From the NCBI GenBank assembly GCA_003116995.1, contig BDSL01000107.1, positions 186,001-250,000 on the forward strand: a stretch of 64,000 nt of DNA, read 5' to 3'. This document shows positions 22,275 to 34,671 of the stretch, piece by piece. Origin of the DNA: Yamagishiella unicocca. Lineage: Eukaryota; Chlorophyta; Chlorophyceae; Chlamydomonadales; Volvocaceae. Positions within the stretch are counted from its first letter, which is position 1. Each line of letters opens with the position of its first letter. A program made the translations under genes and the position numbers. The notes below the pieces were generated by a model. The model saw nothing but the letters and a program-made list of their open reading frames with translations, had not been told where the DNA came from and did no database searches.

Positions 22275-25009
22275 CGAGGCAGGACCGGGATGCTAGGCTG
22301 AACTCGGACCCATTCTCGAACCAGCCCCTGACGTGCACTCCGAGTAGTGGCAGTCATGCAGCTAGGTTAACCACGCCCGAGTGCGTGCGTGCGTCGCCTT
22401 TACACAGTCGCGGACTGCCTGGCACAGGGACCACACGGTCCCTTAGCACCAGCGCATCGCAACCCTCGTACGGCAATAACGGATCCACTTAGACACTGCA
22501 GCCCATGCACTTAGAACCGTGACTACAGCTAAGTGACTACACTGTGTCAATGACGCACTGTGTCACGACAGGGGGGGAAGTAGCCTATCAGCAATACACC
22601 AACAGCAGCAGCCCAAGCAGCCCCTCGGCCAAAACAACCAGCAGAGTGCCTTAACAAGTGGAGCAGAAGCCCCCCGCCTGATACCCAAGAAGATTCCCCC
22701 CACAACAGGCCAGTACCAGCCCGAAATAAGGTAGGAGGAGCAAAAAAGGAGCTCTCGCCGCCGCTGGAGGACCGGGCAGTCGGGACCTAATCCGACCCCT
22801 CACGACAGGGCGCCGGGCCAACATACACTAGTCAACCCTGAACTACACGCAGCAGCAGACCAATCCATCCTGAACCCTTGATCGGGACCCCCAATGTCAC
22901 GAAACCCCGCAAACGGGACCAGAACGAAGTCCACTACGTACCCAACGCCGAATCGCACAATCACGCAAAGAGACGCCAACGTCCTTAAAGCAGCCGCCAT
23001 GTACCGCCGTCCAGCCACCATACATCATGCTGACGGCCGCTAGTACGTACCACGACATCGATCCCAAACATCAATGCTGCACCCCCTAGAGCAGCCAGTG
23101 CCAGCCACACTTGACCCTGGGACACACCAGCGCCCATCCACCCGCACGGCCAATTGGTCGACGACGGCTTGAGCCACCGGCAGCTCCAGGAATGATGCTG
23201 CCGAGGGGAGAGCCACAACTGCACGGAGAAGCCACTGCGCCCCGCCCGCACCGACGTGGGAGTTGCCAAGCAGAGAAATCCCATCAACCATGAGCCGCCA
23301 CCATCCCTCCTCCCAGCGCATATCCAGCCATTACATGCGGAACGCGCCTCAAGCGCCGACAAATGCAAGCCCAGCTCAGCGACCACCGCTGCCCCCCAGT
23401 GCCTCTCAAACGAACAGCAGATCATGCGCAGCCGCGCGAGCCACCCTCGTTTCTGATAGTTGCATGATCGCGGCCACTCGCACCGACATACTCCGAACCG
23501 AAATATGCGGCCAGCCCTCCAAACGCCACCCGAGGCGCGCACCCAACTTCACCTCCAAATACATTGGCCTGTACCCGCCGGCACCGCCCTACTCGCCGCG
23601 CACTGCTATCATCCGCCACGGGTAGGTGACGCCCACCCACCGGCAGGCCTTCGAACGTCCCCCCATACACTCCCGCCACCGCCGAAGCTCCAAAAACACC
23701 CACGCCTCCCTGGCACGGAGGCAGAGGCTGCACTCGACAGATGCGCGCTAGCTCGCCATCACCTTTGATCTAGCTCGGTCTGCAGGAACGCGGCGGTGAG
23801 CACCTCACGCGCCCTCAAGTGTGCGAAGGGCCCAACAGCCCACCGGGTGCGTATACTCCAGTCAGCCCGGGGCGCACATGTAGAGGCCCCCCTGCTGCCT
23901 GCTGCTCCAGACTGCCTTGCTTGCCGGAATCGGTGGGTTCCCCCAAATGGGCACATCCCAACAACACGCGCCTGGGACCAACGGTGTGTCCGCAATAGCT
24001 TGTATAGGGGGCAAGCACCGCCAGCGCGGTCACCGCCCGGCGGATGGACAGCCTCAGGCAGGCTCGCATCCACGGCCCCTGTGTCTGGCCGTATACATGC
24101 ATACTCCGGCCGGAACGCCCGATGCACCACTTGAAAAAATGCCGTGTGCAGTTTTCCGTTGGAAGAGTCGCTTCAACCTACCACGAACCGGAGCGCCCAG
24201 CAGACCGACGCCGGCCATGAGCCAGCGTCGGTTATTACCAAATGGAATTAATTCGGAGGCGTCGGCCAACGCCCCCGGATTTTCACATTGGTAATAACCG
24301 ACGCCGGCTCATGACCGGCGCCTTCTGATCCTCCCATAGGTAACTAACTGGTGAGAGCTCAAGGCCGACAACTCCGGCAGATTATTTCCCATTGCGTGGT
24401 AATAACCAACGCACGCCAAGTCATCATGGCCGGCGCCTCCTTATGATCCTCCCATAGGTAACTGGTGCCGCCGGCACACGCAAGGTCGACGCCATCGGAT
24501 GTCTCCCATTGTCAATAACCGACACCGGCTCCTGGCCCGCACCTCCGGATCCTCCCGTGTGTAACTGGTGCCGGCTCAAGGCCGACGCCTCCTGATTCTC
24601 CCATTATTGGTAACAATCGACACCGGCTCATGGCTGGCCCCTTATGATGCTCCCATAGGTAACCGGTACCGGCTCAGGGCCGAAGCCTCTGGCTGGCGTC
24701 TCCTGATTGTTCTCCCATAGGCAACTGGTGCCGGCTCAAGCAAGGCCGACGCCTCCTGATTCTCCCATTGGTAACAATCGACACCGGCTCATGGCCGGCG
24801 CCTCCTGATCCTCCCATGCATAGGTACCTCCGGATTGTTTCTCCACGGGGAATAATCGCCGTCCGCCGCTCATTGCCGGCGTCTCCATCCTGGTACTCCT
24901 TGGAAACCGAAACCTGACCCAGCAGGGAGAGGGGCGAGGTGGTGAGGAGAGGGGATGGCTACCAGCTGACGTTTGGGTTGGCGTCTCCAGCGTAGGCCAT
25001 GAGAGTGGG

Positions 25010-25110
25010 TCGGTCTTAAGCGTAGCGTAGGTCATAAGCGTAGGTCTTGAGCGTAGGCCTACCTTGAGTGTAGGTCTTGAACCTTGAACGTCCTTGAGCG
25101 TAGGCCTTGA
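25010..25110. repeat. GAGCGTAGGTCTT short tandem repeat
   Basis: Imperfect units around GAGCGTAGGTCTT and TTGAACCTTGAGCG, adjoining a copy of the CCCGAACCCGAGCCCGGCGC cassette at about 25120-25200. Confidence 0.7.
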
Positions 25111-25344
25111 ACCTGCCCGGCGCATGATCCCCGAACCCGAGCCCGGCGCATGCCGCACTGCCAACCCGCCCAAACCCGAGCCCGACACATGCCGTCCTTA
25201 GACCCATCTTAACCCAGTTATAACTTCGTTAGGGTAAGTTGATTCCTGCTGGCCTCTCTCCCCTTCCAGCACATAGTAGATAGACATCACGAGTTGTTAA
25301 CAGAACAGAACTAAATCAAATAGCATCCATAACCTCCCCTACCT

Positions 25345-25575
25345 TCCCAACACGCACATGGCAAAGCCACAGCCCGCGCGCGCATAGCACCTCTGACCCC
25401 CCCCTACCTCCCAACACATCGCAAATGCCACAGCCGCCCGCGCATAGCACCTCTGACCACCCTACCCATCCCAACACATCGCAAATGCCACAGCCCGCGC
25501 ATAGCACCTCTGACCTCCCCCCTTCCCAACACCCAGCCCGCGTATAGCACCTCTGACCACCCTTCCCAGCACCCG
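25345..25575. repeat. Minisatellite with CGCATAGCACCTCTGACC core
   Basis: About four to five imperfect copies of CCCAACACATCGCAAATG / CCACAGCCCGCGCATAGC / ACCTCTGACC, each differing in length. The CCACAGCCCGCGCA part resembles the core of the 55-57-bp satellite farther right, suggesting a common origin. Confidence 0.7.
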
Positions 25576-26572
25576 ACCCGCCCTGCTGCCCAATCAAAGC
25601 CCCTCCAATGCATCCCCGAAAGCTGTACAACCTTCCTGGGTAACTAACGGTACGTGGCAGCTCCATTTTCAGCTCCATCTCCAGAGCACCTCGATGGACT
25701 CAGCTGTCCAGCAGGAACGTTGACTGAAAGGAGAGCTGCGGCGGCGCAACGTAACCAAACACACCGTCGCTAGATAGCGAAAGCTGTTCGTGCATGATCA
25801 CTCGATGGAAAACCGAACGGATCTTGGACACCGGCCTGTGTTGGCAAGATACACCAGCAACGCACAAAATAAAGGCGACGGTCAGGGTTGCCGAACACGT
25901 AAATAAACAGCAGGTGGCGTGAGCTGTAGGCAGCAGGATTGACCCAAGTGGGGAGCCCCAACCTACCCGCCCGTGCTGTCCGAGCCCAACCGGCTCATGG
26001 CCGGCGCCTCCTAATAATGATCCTCCCGCCCATAGGTAACTGGTGCCCACGTTAGGCAGGCCGACGCCTCCTGATTCTCCCATTGCTTGGTAATAGCCAA
26101 CACCGTCTCATGGCTGGCACCTCCTGATTCCCCTCATCCTTGGAAACTGGTGCCGGCTCAAGGTCGACGCCTCGCTCCTGCATAATCCTCCTCCAATTGA
26201 AAACTGCTGGTGCCGGTACATGTAAGGCCGACGCCTCCTGCCGTGATTCTCCCATTGGTAATTAACAGCGCCGGCTCATGGCCGGCGCCTCCTGATGATC
26301 CTCCTATACGTGACTGGTGCTCACTTAAAACCGTTGCCTCCTGACTCTTATCTCCCACTGCTGGTAATGACCAACACCGGCTCATGGCTGGCGCCTCGCT
26401 CCTGATTCCCCTCACCGGAAACTGGTGCCGGGTCTAGGCCGACGCCTCCTGATTCTCCCATTGGTAACAACCGACACCGGCTCGCTCATACATGGCCGGC
26501 GCCTCCGGATCCTCCCATAGGTAACTGGTGCCCAGGTTAGGCCGACGCCTCCTGATTCTCTCATTATTGGTA

Positions 26573-26930
26573 GCGCCCGTGACGGTGCACGTGGAAGAGG
26601 GCTCCTTGTCCGCTGGCCGGGGGTGCTTCTGTCGCTGCAGTAACGGCGAGCAGGATGCTGGGGAGCCGGCGACCGCGCGACTGCCCCCCGGTCCGGTCCT
26701 GGTGGGGATCGATGCCGATGGGGACCTGGCCGGAAGTGGCGGCAGCGCGCCGGGGGGACTGACGGTCCGGGCTGCGCTGCCGTAGTTGCCAGTCGGCAGC
26801 GCCCGGGCTCGGGAGCGGGTACGAGGGCGCCCGGCGGGCTGCGGAGCGTGATGATGGGTCGCGCGTCCTCGGCAGGCTGTCGCGGCTCCTGCAGCAATGG
26901 CAGCAGCAGCTGCTGCCGCTGCGGGCTCCA
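26573..26930. other. GC-rich 358-bp block interrupting the 98-bp satellite
   Basis: The satellite breaks after ATTATTGGTA at 26572 and resumes with ACAATCGACACC at 26931, in register with a normal unit. The block between is unrelated to the satellite and very GC-rich. It has long open frames on both strands with the composition of a coding exon. No flanking direct repeat longer than two or three bases is evident. Confidence 0.75.
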
Positions 26931-28690
26931 ACAATCGACACCGGCTCATGGCCAGCGCCTCCCATAGGTAACTGGTGCCCAGGTTAGGCCGACGCCTCCT
27001 GATTCTCTCATTATTGGTAACAATCGACACCGGCTCATGGCCGGCGCCTCCCATAAGTAACTGGTGACCAGATTAGGCCGACGCCTCCTGATTCTCCCAT
27101 TATTGGTAACAATCGACACCGGCTCATGGCCGGCGCCTACGGATCCTCCCATTGGTAACTGGTGCCCAGGTTAGGCCGACGCCTCCTGATTCTCTCATTA
27201 TTGGTAACAATCGACACCGGCTCATGGCCGGCGCCTACGGATCCTCCCATAGGTAACTGGTGCCCAGGTTAGGCCGACGCCTCCTGATTCTCTCATTATT
27301 GGTAACAATCGACAGCGGCTCATGGCCGGCGCCTCCCATAAGTAACTGGTGACCAGGTTAGGCCGACGCCTCCTGATTCTCCCATTATTGGTAACAATCG
27401 ACACCGGCTCATGGCCGGCGCCTTCCATAAGTAACTGGTGACCAGGTTAGGCCGACGCCTCCTGATTCTCCCATTATTGGTAACAATCGACACCGGCTCA
27501 TGGCCGGCGCCTACGGATCCTCCCATAGGTAACTGGTGCCCAGGTTAGGCCGACGCCTCCTGATTCTCTCATTATTGGTAACAATCGACAGCGGCTCATG
27601 GCCGGCGTCTCCGGATCCTCCCATAGGTAACTTGTGCCCAGGTTAGGCCGACGCCTCCTGATTCTCTCATTATTGGTAACAATCGACACCGGCTCATGGC
27701 CGGCGCCTACGGATCCTCCCATAGGTAACTGGTGCCCAGGTCAGGCCGACGCCTCCTGATTCTCTCATTATTGGTAACAATCGACACCGGCTCATGGCCG
27801 GCGTCTCCGGATCCTCCCATAGGTAACTGGTGCCCAGGTTAGGCCGACGCCTCCTGATTCTCTCATTATTGGTAACAATCGACACCGGCTCATGGCCGGC
27901 GCCTACGGATCCTCCCATAGGTAACTGGTGCCCAGGTTAGGCCGACGCCTCCTGATTCTCCCATTATTGGTAACAATCGACACCGGCTCATGGCCGGCGC
28001 CTACGGATCCTCCCATAGGTAACTGGTGCCCAGGTTAGGCCGACGCCTCCTGATTCTCTCATTATTGGTAACAATCGACAGCGGCTCATGGCCGGCGTCT
28101 CCGGATCCTCCCATAGGTAACTGGTGCCCAGGTTAGGCCGACGCCTCCTGATTCTCTCATTATTGGTAACAATCGACAGCGGCTCATGGCCGGCGTCTCC
28201 GGATCCTCCCATAGGTAACTTGTGCCCAGGTTAGGCCGACGCCTCCTGATTCTCTCATTATTGGTAACAATCGACACCGGCTCATGGCCGGCCCTTACGG
28301 ATCCTCCCATAGGTAACTGGTGCCCAGGTCAGGCCTGATTCTCTCATTATTGGTAACAATCGACACCGGCTCATGGCCGGCGTCTCCGGATCCTCCCATA
28401 GGTAACTGGTGCCCAGGTTAGGCCGACGCCTCCTGATTCTCTCATTATTGGTAACAATCGACACCGGCTCATGGCCGGCGCCTACGGATCCTCCCATAGG
28501 TAACTTGTGCCCAGGTTAGGCCGACGCCTCCTGATTCTCTCATTATTGGTAACAATCGACACCGGCTCATGGCCGGCGCCTACGGATCCTCCCATAGGTA
28601 ACTGGTGCCCAGGTCAGGCCGACGCCTCCTGATTCTCTCATGGTAACAATCGACACCGGCTCTTGGCCGGCACCTCCGGACCAATCCATA
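26931..28690. repeat. 98-bp satellite, homogeneous part
   Basis: About 17 tandem units of 98 bp, with some shorter variants. One unit near 28330 lacks about nine bases, and some units near 27040 and 27330 lack the GGATCC part. Most units carry a BamHI-type GGATCC. On the minus strand the units read as overlapping 68-74-residue open frames, because 98 is not a multiple of three and each frame hits a stop within two or three units. Confidence 0.95.
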
Positions 28691-28699
28691 GGTAACTGG

Positions 28700-29155
28700 T
28701 CGCCGGATGAACTCCGCATGCGTCCCAACCCAACCCGAGCCCAACGCACACATGCTGTCCTTAAGACCCAAACCCAGCCCTGTACTTGCCGTCCACCACC
28801 CCCCAAGCATAAGCCCGCCCATCCCGAAGCAAAAGGAGCTTACCTTCGAGGTAGGAGCTCCCTCCTCCGCAGGCGGTGACGACGACGAACCGCTCCCATC
28901 CCATCCAACCCACATGACTATATGGGTTCGGGGATCATGGGGTATGATCCCCGAACCCGAGCCCGGCGCATGCCGCACTGCCAATCCAACCCGAGCCCCA
29001 CGCATGCCGTCCTTCGACCCCAACCCAGCCCTGAACATGCCGTCCACCACCCCCCAAGCCCGCCCATCCCGAAGCAAAAGGAGCCGCCTACCTTTGAGGA
29101 GCTCCCTCCTCCATCCGTGCGTAGGCGGCGACGAGCTCCCTCCTCCGACATAGCC
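28700..29155. repeat. Cassette region linking the two satellites
   Basis: Holds copies of two cassettes. One has GATCCCCGAACCCGAGCCCG followed by GCGCATGCCGCACTGCCAA. The other has CCCAAGCCCGCCCATCCCG followed by AAGCAAAAGGAGCC. The same cassettes recur at about 25120-25200, 30910-31040, 32190-32320, 33140-33430 and 34005-34190. Confidence 0.8.
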
Positions 29156-32100
29156 TGAACCACAGCCGCCCGCGCATAATTTCCAAGCGAGACCCTTCCC
29201 CCCGACACATGGCCTGAGCCACAGCCCGCGCAAAATGTCCGAGCGAGACCCTCCCCTCCGACACATGGCCTGAGCCACAGCCCGCGCAAAGTGTCCGAGC
29301 GAGATCCTCCCCCCCGACACATGGCCTGAGCCACAGCCCGCGCAAAATGTCCGAGCGAGACCCTCCCCCCTGACACATGGCCTGTGCCACAGCCCGCGCA
29401 AAATGTCCGAGCGAGACCCTCCCCCCGACACATGGCCTGAGCCACAGCCCGCGGAAAATGTCCGAGCGAGACCCTCCCCCCCGACACATGGCCTGAGCCA
29501 CAGCCCGCGCAAAATGTCCGAGCGAGACCCTCCCCCCTGACACATGGCCTGAGCCACAGCCCGCGCAAAATGTCCGAGCGAGACCCTTCCCCCCGACACA
29601 TGGCCTGAGCCACAGCCCGCGCAAAATGTCCGAGCGAGACCCCCCCCCCGACACATGGCCTGAGCCACAGCCCGCGCAAAATGTCCGAGCGAGACCCTCC
29701 CCCCCGACACATGGCCTGAGCCACAGCCCGCGCAAAATGTCCGAGCGAGACCCTCCCCCCCGACACATGGCCTGAGCCACAGCCCGCGCAAAATGTCCGA
29801 GCGAGACCCCTTCCCCCCGACACATGGCCTGAGCCACAGCCCGCGCATAATTTCCAAGCGAGACCCTCCCCCCCTGACACATGGCCTGAGCCACAGCCCG
29901 CGCAAAATGTCCGAGCGAGACCCTCCCCCCCGACACATGGCCTGAGCCACAGCCCGCGCAAAATGTCCGAGCGAGACCCTTCCCCCCGACACATGGCCTG
30001 AGCCACAGCCCGCGCAAAATGTCCGAGCGAGACCCTCCCCCCGCACGCCGACCCACCCGCGCAAATTCCGAGCGAGACCCTCCCCCGACACATGGCCTGA
30101 GCCACAGCCCGCGCAAAATGTCCGAGCGAGACCCTCCCCCCGACACATGGCCTGAGCCACAGCCCGCGCAAAATGTCCGAGCGAGACCCTCCCCCCGACA
30201 CATGGCCTGAGCCACAGCCCGCGCAAAATGTCCGAGCGAGACCCTCCCCCCTGACACATGGCCTGAGCCACAGCCCGCGCAAAATGTCCGAGCGAGACCC
30301 TCCCCCCGACACATGGCCTGAGCCACAGCCCGCGCAAAATGTCCGAGCGAGACCCCCCCCCGACACATGGCCTGAGCCACAGCCCGCGCAAAATGTCCGA
30401 GCGAGACCCTCCCCCCGACACATGGCCTGAGCCACAGCCCGCGCAAAATGTCCGAGCGAGACCCTCCCCCCCGACACATGGCCTGAGCCACAGCCCGCGC
30501 AAAATGTCCGAGCGAGACCCTTCCCCCCGACACATGGCCTGAGCCACAGCCCGCGCATAATTTCCAAGCGAGACCCTCCACCCTGACACATGGCCTGAGC
30601 CACAGCCCGCGCAAAATGTCCGAGCGAGACCCTCCCCCCTGACACATGGCCTGAGCCACAGCCCGCGCAAAATGTCCGAGCGAGACCCTCCCCCCCGACA
30701 CATGGCCTGAGCCACAGCCCGCGCAAAATGTCCGAGCGAGACCCTTCCCCCCGACACATGGCCTGAGCCACAGCCCGCGCAAAATGTCCGAGCGAGACCC
30801 TCCCCCCCGACACATGGCCTGAGCCACAGCCCGCGCAAAATGTCCGAGCGAGACCCTTCCCCCCGACACATGGCCTGAGCCACAGCCCGCGCAAAATGTC
30901 CAAGCGAGATGGGCCCTGCACATGCTGTCCACCACCCCCCAAGCCCGCCCATCCCGAAGCAAAAGGAGCCGCCTACCTTTGAGGAGCTCCCTCCTCCATC
31001 CGTGCGTAGGCGGCGACGAGCTCCCTCCTCCGACATGGCCTGAACCACAGCCCGTGCAAAATGTCCAAGCGAGACCCTCCCCCCCGACACATGGCCTGAG
31101 CCACAGCCCGCGCAAAATGTCCGAGCGAGACCCTCCCCCCTGACACATGGCCTGAGCCACAGCCCGCGCAAAATGTCCGAGCGAGACCCTCCCCCCCGAC
31201 ACATGGCCTGAGCCACAGCCCGCGCAAAATGTCCGAGCGAGACCCTCCCCCCGACACATGGCCTGAGCCACAGCCCGCGCAAAATGTCCGAGCGAGACCC
31301 TCCCCCCGACACATGGCCTGAGCCACAGCCCGCGCAAAATGTCCGAGCGAGACCCTCCCCCCCGACACATGGCCTGAGCCACAGCCCGCGCAAAATGTCC
31401 GAGCGAGACCCTCCCCCCGACACATGGCCTGAGCCACAGCCCGCGCAAAATGTCCGAGCGAGACCCTCCCCCCTGACACATGGCCTGAGCCACAGCCCGC
31501 GCAAAATGTCCGAGCGAGACCCTCCCCCCGACACATGGCCTGAGCCACAGCCCGCGCAAAATGTCCGAGCGAGACCCTTCCCCCCGACACATGGCCTGAG
31601 CCACAGCCCGCGCAAAATGTCCGAGCGAGACCCCCCCCCCGACACATGGCCTGAGCCACAGCCCGCGCAAAATGTCCGAGCGAGACCCTCCCCCCCGATA
31701 CATGGCCTGAGCCACAGCCCGCGCAAAATGTCCGAGCGAGACCCTCCCCCCCGACACATGGCCTGAGCCACAGCCCGCGCAAAATGTCCGAGCGAGACCC
31801 TTCCCCCCGACACATGGCCTGAGCCACAGCCCGCGCATAATTTCCAAGCGAGACCCTCCACCCTGACACATGGCCTGAGCCACAGCCCGCGCAAAATGTC
31901 CGAGCGAGACCCTCCCCCCTGACACATGGCCTGAGCCACAGCCCGCGCAAAATGTCCGAGCGAGACCCTCCCCCCCGACACATGGCCTGAGCCACAGCCC
32001 GCGCAAAATGTCCGAGCGAGACCCTTCCCCCCGACACATGGCCTGAGCCACAGCCCGCGCAAAATGTCCGAGCGAGACCCTCCCCCCCGACACATGGCCT

Positions 32101-33135
32101 GAGCCACAGCCCGCGCAAAATGTCCGAGCGAGACCCTTCCCCCCGACACATGGCCTGAGCCACAGCCCGCGCAAAATGTCCAAGCGAGATGGGCCCTGCA
32201 CATGCTGTCCACCACCCCCCAAGCCCGCCCATCCCGAAGCAAAAGGAGCCGCCTACCTTTGAGGAGCTCCCTCCTCCATCCGTGCGTAGGCGGCGACGAG
32301 CTCCCTCCTCCGACATGGCCTGAACCACAGCCCGTGCAAAATGTCCGAGCGAGACCCTCCCCCCCGACACATGGCCTGAGCCACAGCCCGCGCAAAATGT
32401 CCGAGCGAGACCCTTCCCCCTGACACATGGCCTGAGCCACAGCCCGCGCAAAATGTCCGAGCGAGACCCTCCCCCCCGACACATGGCCTGAGCCACAGCC
32501 CGCGCAAAATGTCCGAGCGAGACCCTTCCCCCCGACACATGGCCTGAGCCACAGCCCGCGCAAAATGTCCGAGCGAGACCCTCCCCCCGACACATGGCCT
32601 GAGCCACAGCCCGCGCAAAATGTCCGAGCGAGACCCTCCCCCCTGACACATGGCCTGAGCCACAGCCCGCGCAAAATGTCCGAGCGAGACCCTTCCCCCT
32701 GACACATGGCCTGAGCCACAGCCCGCGCAAAATGTCCGAGCGAGACCCTTCCCCCCGACACATGGCCTGAGCCACAGCCCGCGCAAAATGTCCGAGCGAG
32801 ACCCTCCCCCCCGACACATGGCCTGAGCCACAGCCCGCGCAAAATGTCCGAGCGAGACCCTTCCCCCTGACACATGGCCTGAGCCACAGCCCGCGCAAAA
32901 TGTCCGAGCGAGACCCTTCCCCCTGACACATGGCCTGAGCCACAGCCCGCGCAAAATGTCCGAGCGAGACCCCCCCCCCGACACATGGCCTGAGCCACAG
33001 CCCGCGCAAAATGTCCGAGCGAGACCCTCCCCCCCGACACATGGCCTGAGCCACAGCCCGCGCAAAATGTCCGAGCGAGACCCTTCCCCCCGACACATGG
33101 CCTGAGCCACAGCCCGCGCAAAATGTCCGAGCGAG
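29156..33135. repeat. 55-57-bp satellite array with higher-order structure
   Basis: More than 60 units of ACACATGGCCTGAGCCACAG / CCCGCGCAAAATGTCCGAGC / GAGACCC plus a C tract of variable length. The C-tract variation makes units 55 to 57 bp long. A variant with CGCATAATTTCCAAGCGAG recurs near 29165, 29845, 30550 and 31830. Cassettes interrupt the array at about 30910-31040 and 32190-32320. The minus strand has almost no stop codons in any frame, which creates very long but artefactual open frames. Confidence 0.97.
30541..32190. repeat. 1,280-bp higher-order duplication in the satellite
   Basis: Marker variants recur exactly 1,280 bp apart: the CATAATTTCCAAGCG variant unit at 30541 and 31821, and the GGGCCCTGCACATGCTGTCC junction at 30911 and 32191. 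The C-tract lengths between markers also agree closely, so a multi-unit block was duplicated recently. The outer limits are not determined. Confidence 0.85.
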
Positions 33136-33139
33136 AGGG

Positions 33140-34200
33140 GCCCTGCACATGCCGTCCTCCGCCCCCCAAGCCCGCCCATCCCGAAGCAAAAGGAGCCGCC
33201 TACCTTCGAGGAGCTACCTCCTCCGTGCGTAGATAGCTGGCGACGACGACGGAACGCTCCCATCCCATCCGACCCACATGACTCCCTGCCCGGGGCATGA
33301 TCCCCGAACCCGAACCCGAGCCCGGCGCATGCCGCACTGCCAACCCAACCCGAGCCCAACGCATGCCGTCCATCGGTCACCCCCCAAGTAAGCCCGCCCA
33401 TCCCGAAGCAAAATAAAGGAGCCTACCTTCCGCCCATCCAGGCACCCCCCGCCCAGGACCCGCACCTACATATCTTACCCTTTGGATGGTCACCAGCAGG
33501 TGGGCAGCAGCGGGTAGGTAGGCAGCGGTTACTCTGCCGAGTAAGATGGAAGGCCTGCCTCGCCAGCCCTTGCTTGCACCGGCAGCAAGCGCAGATTCTT
33601 GCCGCAGGCAGGGAGCTCCGGCCGGGGCGCAGTCGTACGTACATACGTAGGTCTCGAGCGACAAAGAGCAGGGCACCTCCGGCGATGTATGTAGGGTGGC
33701 AAAATTGGAGTGCGTGGGAGGAAGTGGGATCATGTTGCGGTCGTTAGTTGGTGCACGGTACACAACAGTGACGTGTCGTAGGTGGCTTGGCACACAGGGA
33801 ACGCCGTCTAGACGAAGGGCGGGGCAAGGCATCGCTGCACCAAATGAGGGCTGGATTACTGCCGTGAGAAATCTGGCTGATGAAGGCTGCGCGGGTGGCT
33901 GACGGATGGCTGACGCTGAAGAGCTGGCTGGCTGGCTGGCTGAAGTGCTGGCTGAGCAGTGCAGCAGATACCTTGCCCCATCCGATCTATCCTCGATGGC
34001 AGCAGCGTGCATGATCCCCGAACCCGAGCGCGGCGCATGCCGCACTGCCAACCCAACCCGAGCCCAACGCATGCCGCCCGTCCTTGGACCCAGACCCTAC
34101 CTGCCCTGCACATATCGTCCATCGATCAAGCAACCCCCAAGCCCGCCCCTCCCGAAGCAAAAGGCGCCTACCTTGCGGAAGGAGGCGCGAGGTAGGCGGC
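33140..34200. repeat. Right-hand cassettes and satellite border
   Basis: Three partial cassette copies (about 33145-33240, 33290-33430 and 34005-34190) with unrelated sequence between them. A GGCT tetranucleotide run lies at 33923-33942. Confidence 0.7.
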
Positions 34201-34229
34201 GAGACAGCCGGCGCAGGCAGAACTAGATG

Positions 34230-34640
34230 AAAAGGACTTGAGCCTCACGATTCCTCCTGACCGAGTAACGGGATGTACAGAAGTGAAGTAGTCAGCTTTT
34301 GCGAAAGCGGAATCGCAAGTACACATGCGCGCATACGCATGCCCCTCCCGAAAATAAGGTAACATTAGCGCCGCCCAGCGAGCGCGATGCAGAGGTAAAG
34401 CCGCATGAAAGCAATCCTAGCATGACCATGAACGCAGTGCAGCGTAGCGCAGTCGAGCTTGTCCGGCAGAGTTGATTCAGGGCTATATCGCTATTTGCGA
34501 GTAGTCATAGCGTCGACCAAACCGAACCCTAGGGCTCACCTTCGTAACTGGAAGGTGGAAATCAAGCCGCCTGCTCTGGTCGGGTTTTGGGGGTCGGCAC
34601 TGCTGAGGTCGGTCTTGGCAGCAGGCAGACATACATAGCT
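34230..34640 (+). repeat. ~430-bp repeat family, copy 1
   Basis: Shares, in order, ACGATTCCTCCTG, AGCTTTTGCGAAAGCGGAA, AAAGCAATCCTAGCATGA, GCAGCGTAGCGCAGT and GGGTTTTGGGGGTCGG with 44375-44790, and similar pieces with 44815-45200. All three copies have the same orientation. The giant palindrome lies between copies 1 and 2. Confidence 0.75.
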
Positions 34641-34671
34641 GAGGAGCCAGTAAGCAACTCGACCGGCTACC

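Larger units (their letters stand above)
20644..24215. other. Repeat-rich region without a recognised gene
   Basis: Contains dispersed repeat copies (21480-21545 and 21934-22025) and the 34-bp hairpin at 22201-22274. Open frames at 22985-23542 (-) and 23796-24134 (+) show no domain, splice pattern or recognisable similarity. Composition changes near 22200. Confidence 0.45.
24216..26572. repeat. 98-bp satellite, degenerate part
   Basis: Diverged and rearranged copies of the 98-bp unit seen cleanly at 26931-28690. Recurrent pieces are CCGACGCCTCCTGATTCTCCC, GGTAACAATCGACACCGGCTC, ATGGCCGGCGCCTCC and CCCATAGGTAACTGGTGCC. Two different repeat tracts and some non-satellite sequence (about 25010-25960) interrupt it. 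Confidence 0.85.

Noticed and set aside
22985..24134. Open frames of 100-185 codons right of the hairpin
   Set aside because: No domain, no splice pattern and unusual composition; kept as unexplained sequence rather than genes.
26900..28810. Series of 68-79-residue minus-strand frames with near-identical sequence
   Set aside because: They are successive frames of the 98-bp satellite, offset by multiples of 98 bp.
24216..33135. CRISPR-like interpretation of the repeat arrays
   Set aside because: Units are contiguous tandem repeats without unique spacers, in a eukaryotic genome.
28580..33401. Minus-strand open frames of about 1,529, 1,044, 738, 674 and 382 codons
   Set aside because: All are readings of the 55-57-bp satellite and its cassettes; they overlap one another in different frames with the same repeating residues, so they are not independent genes.
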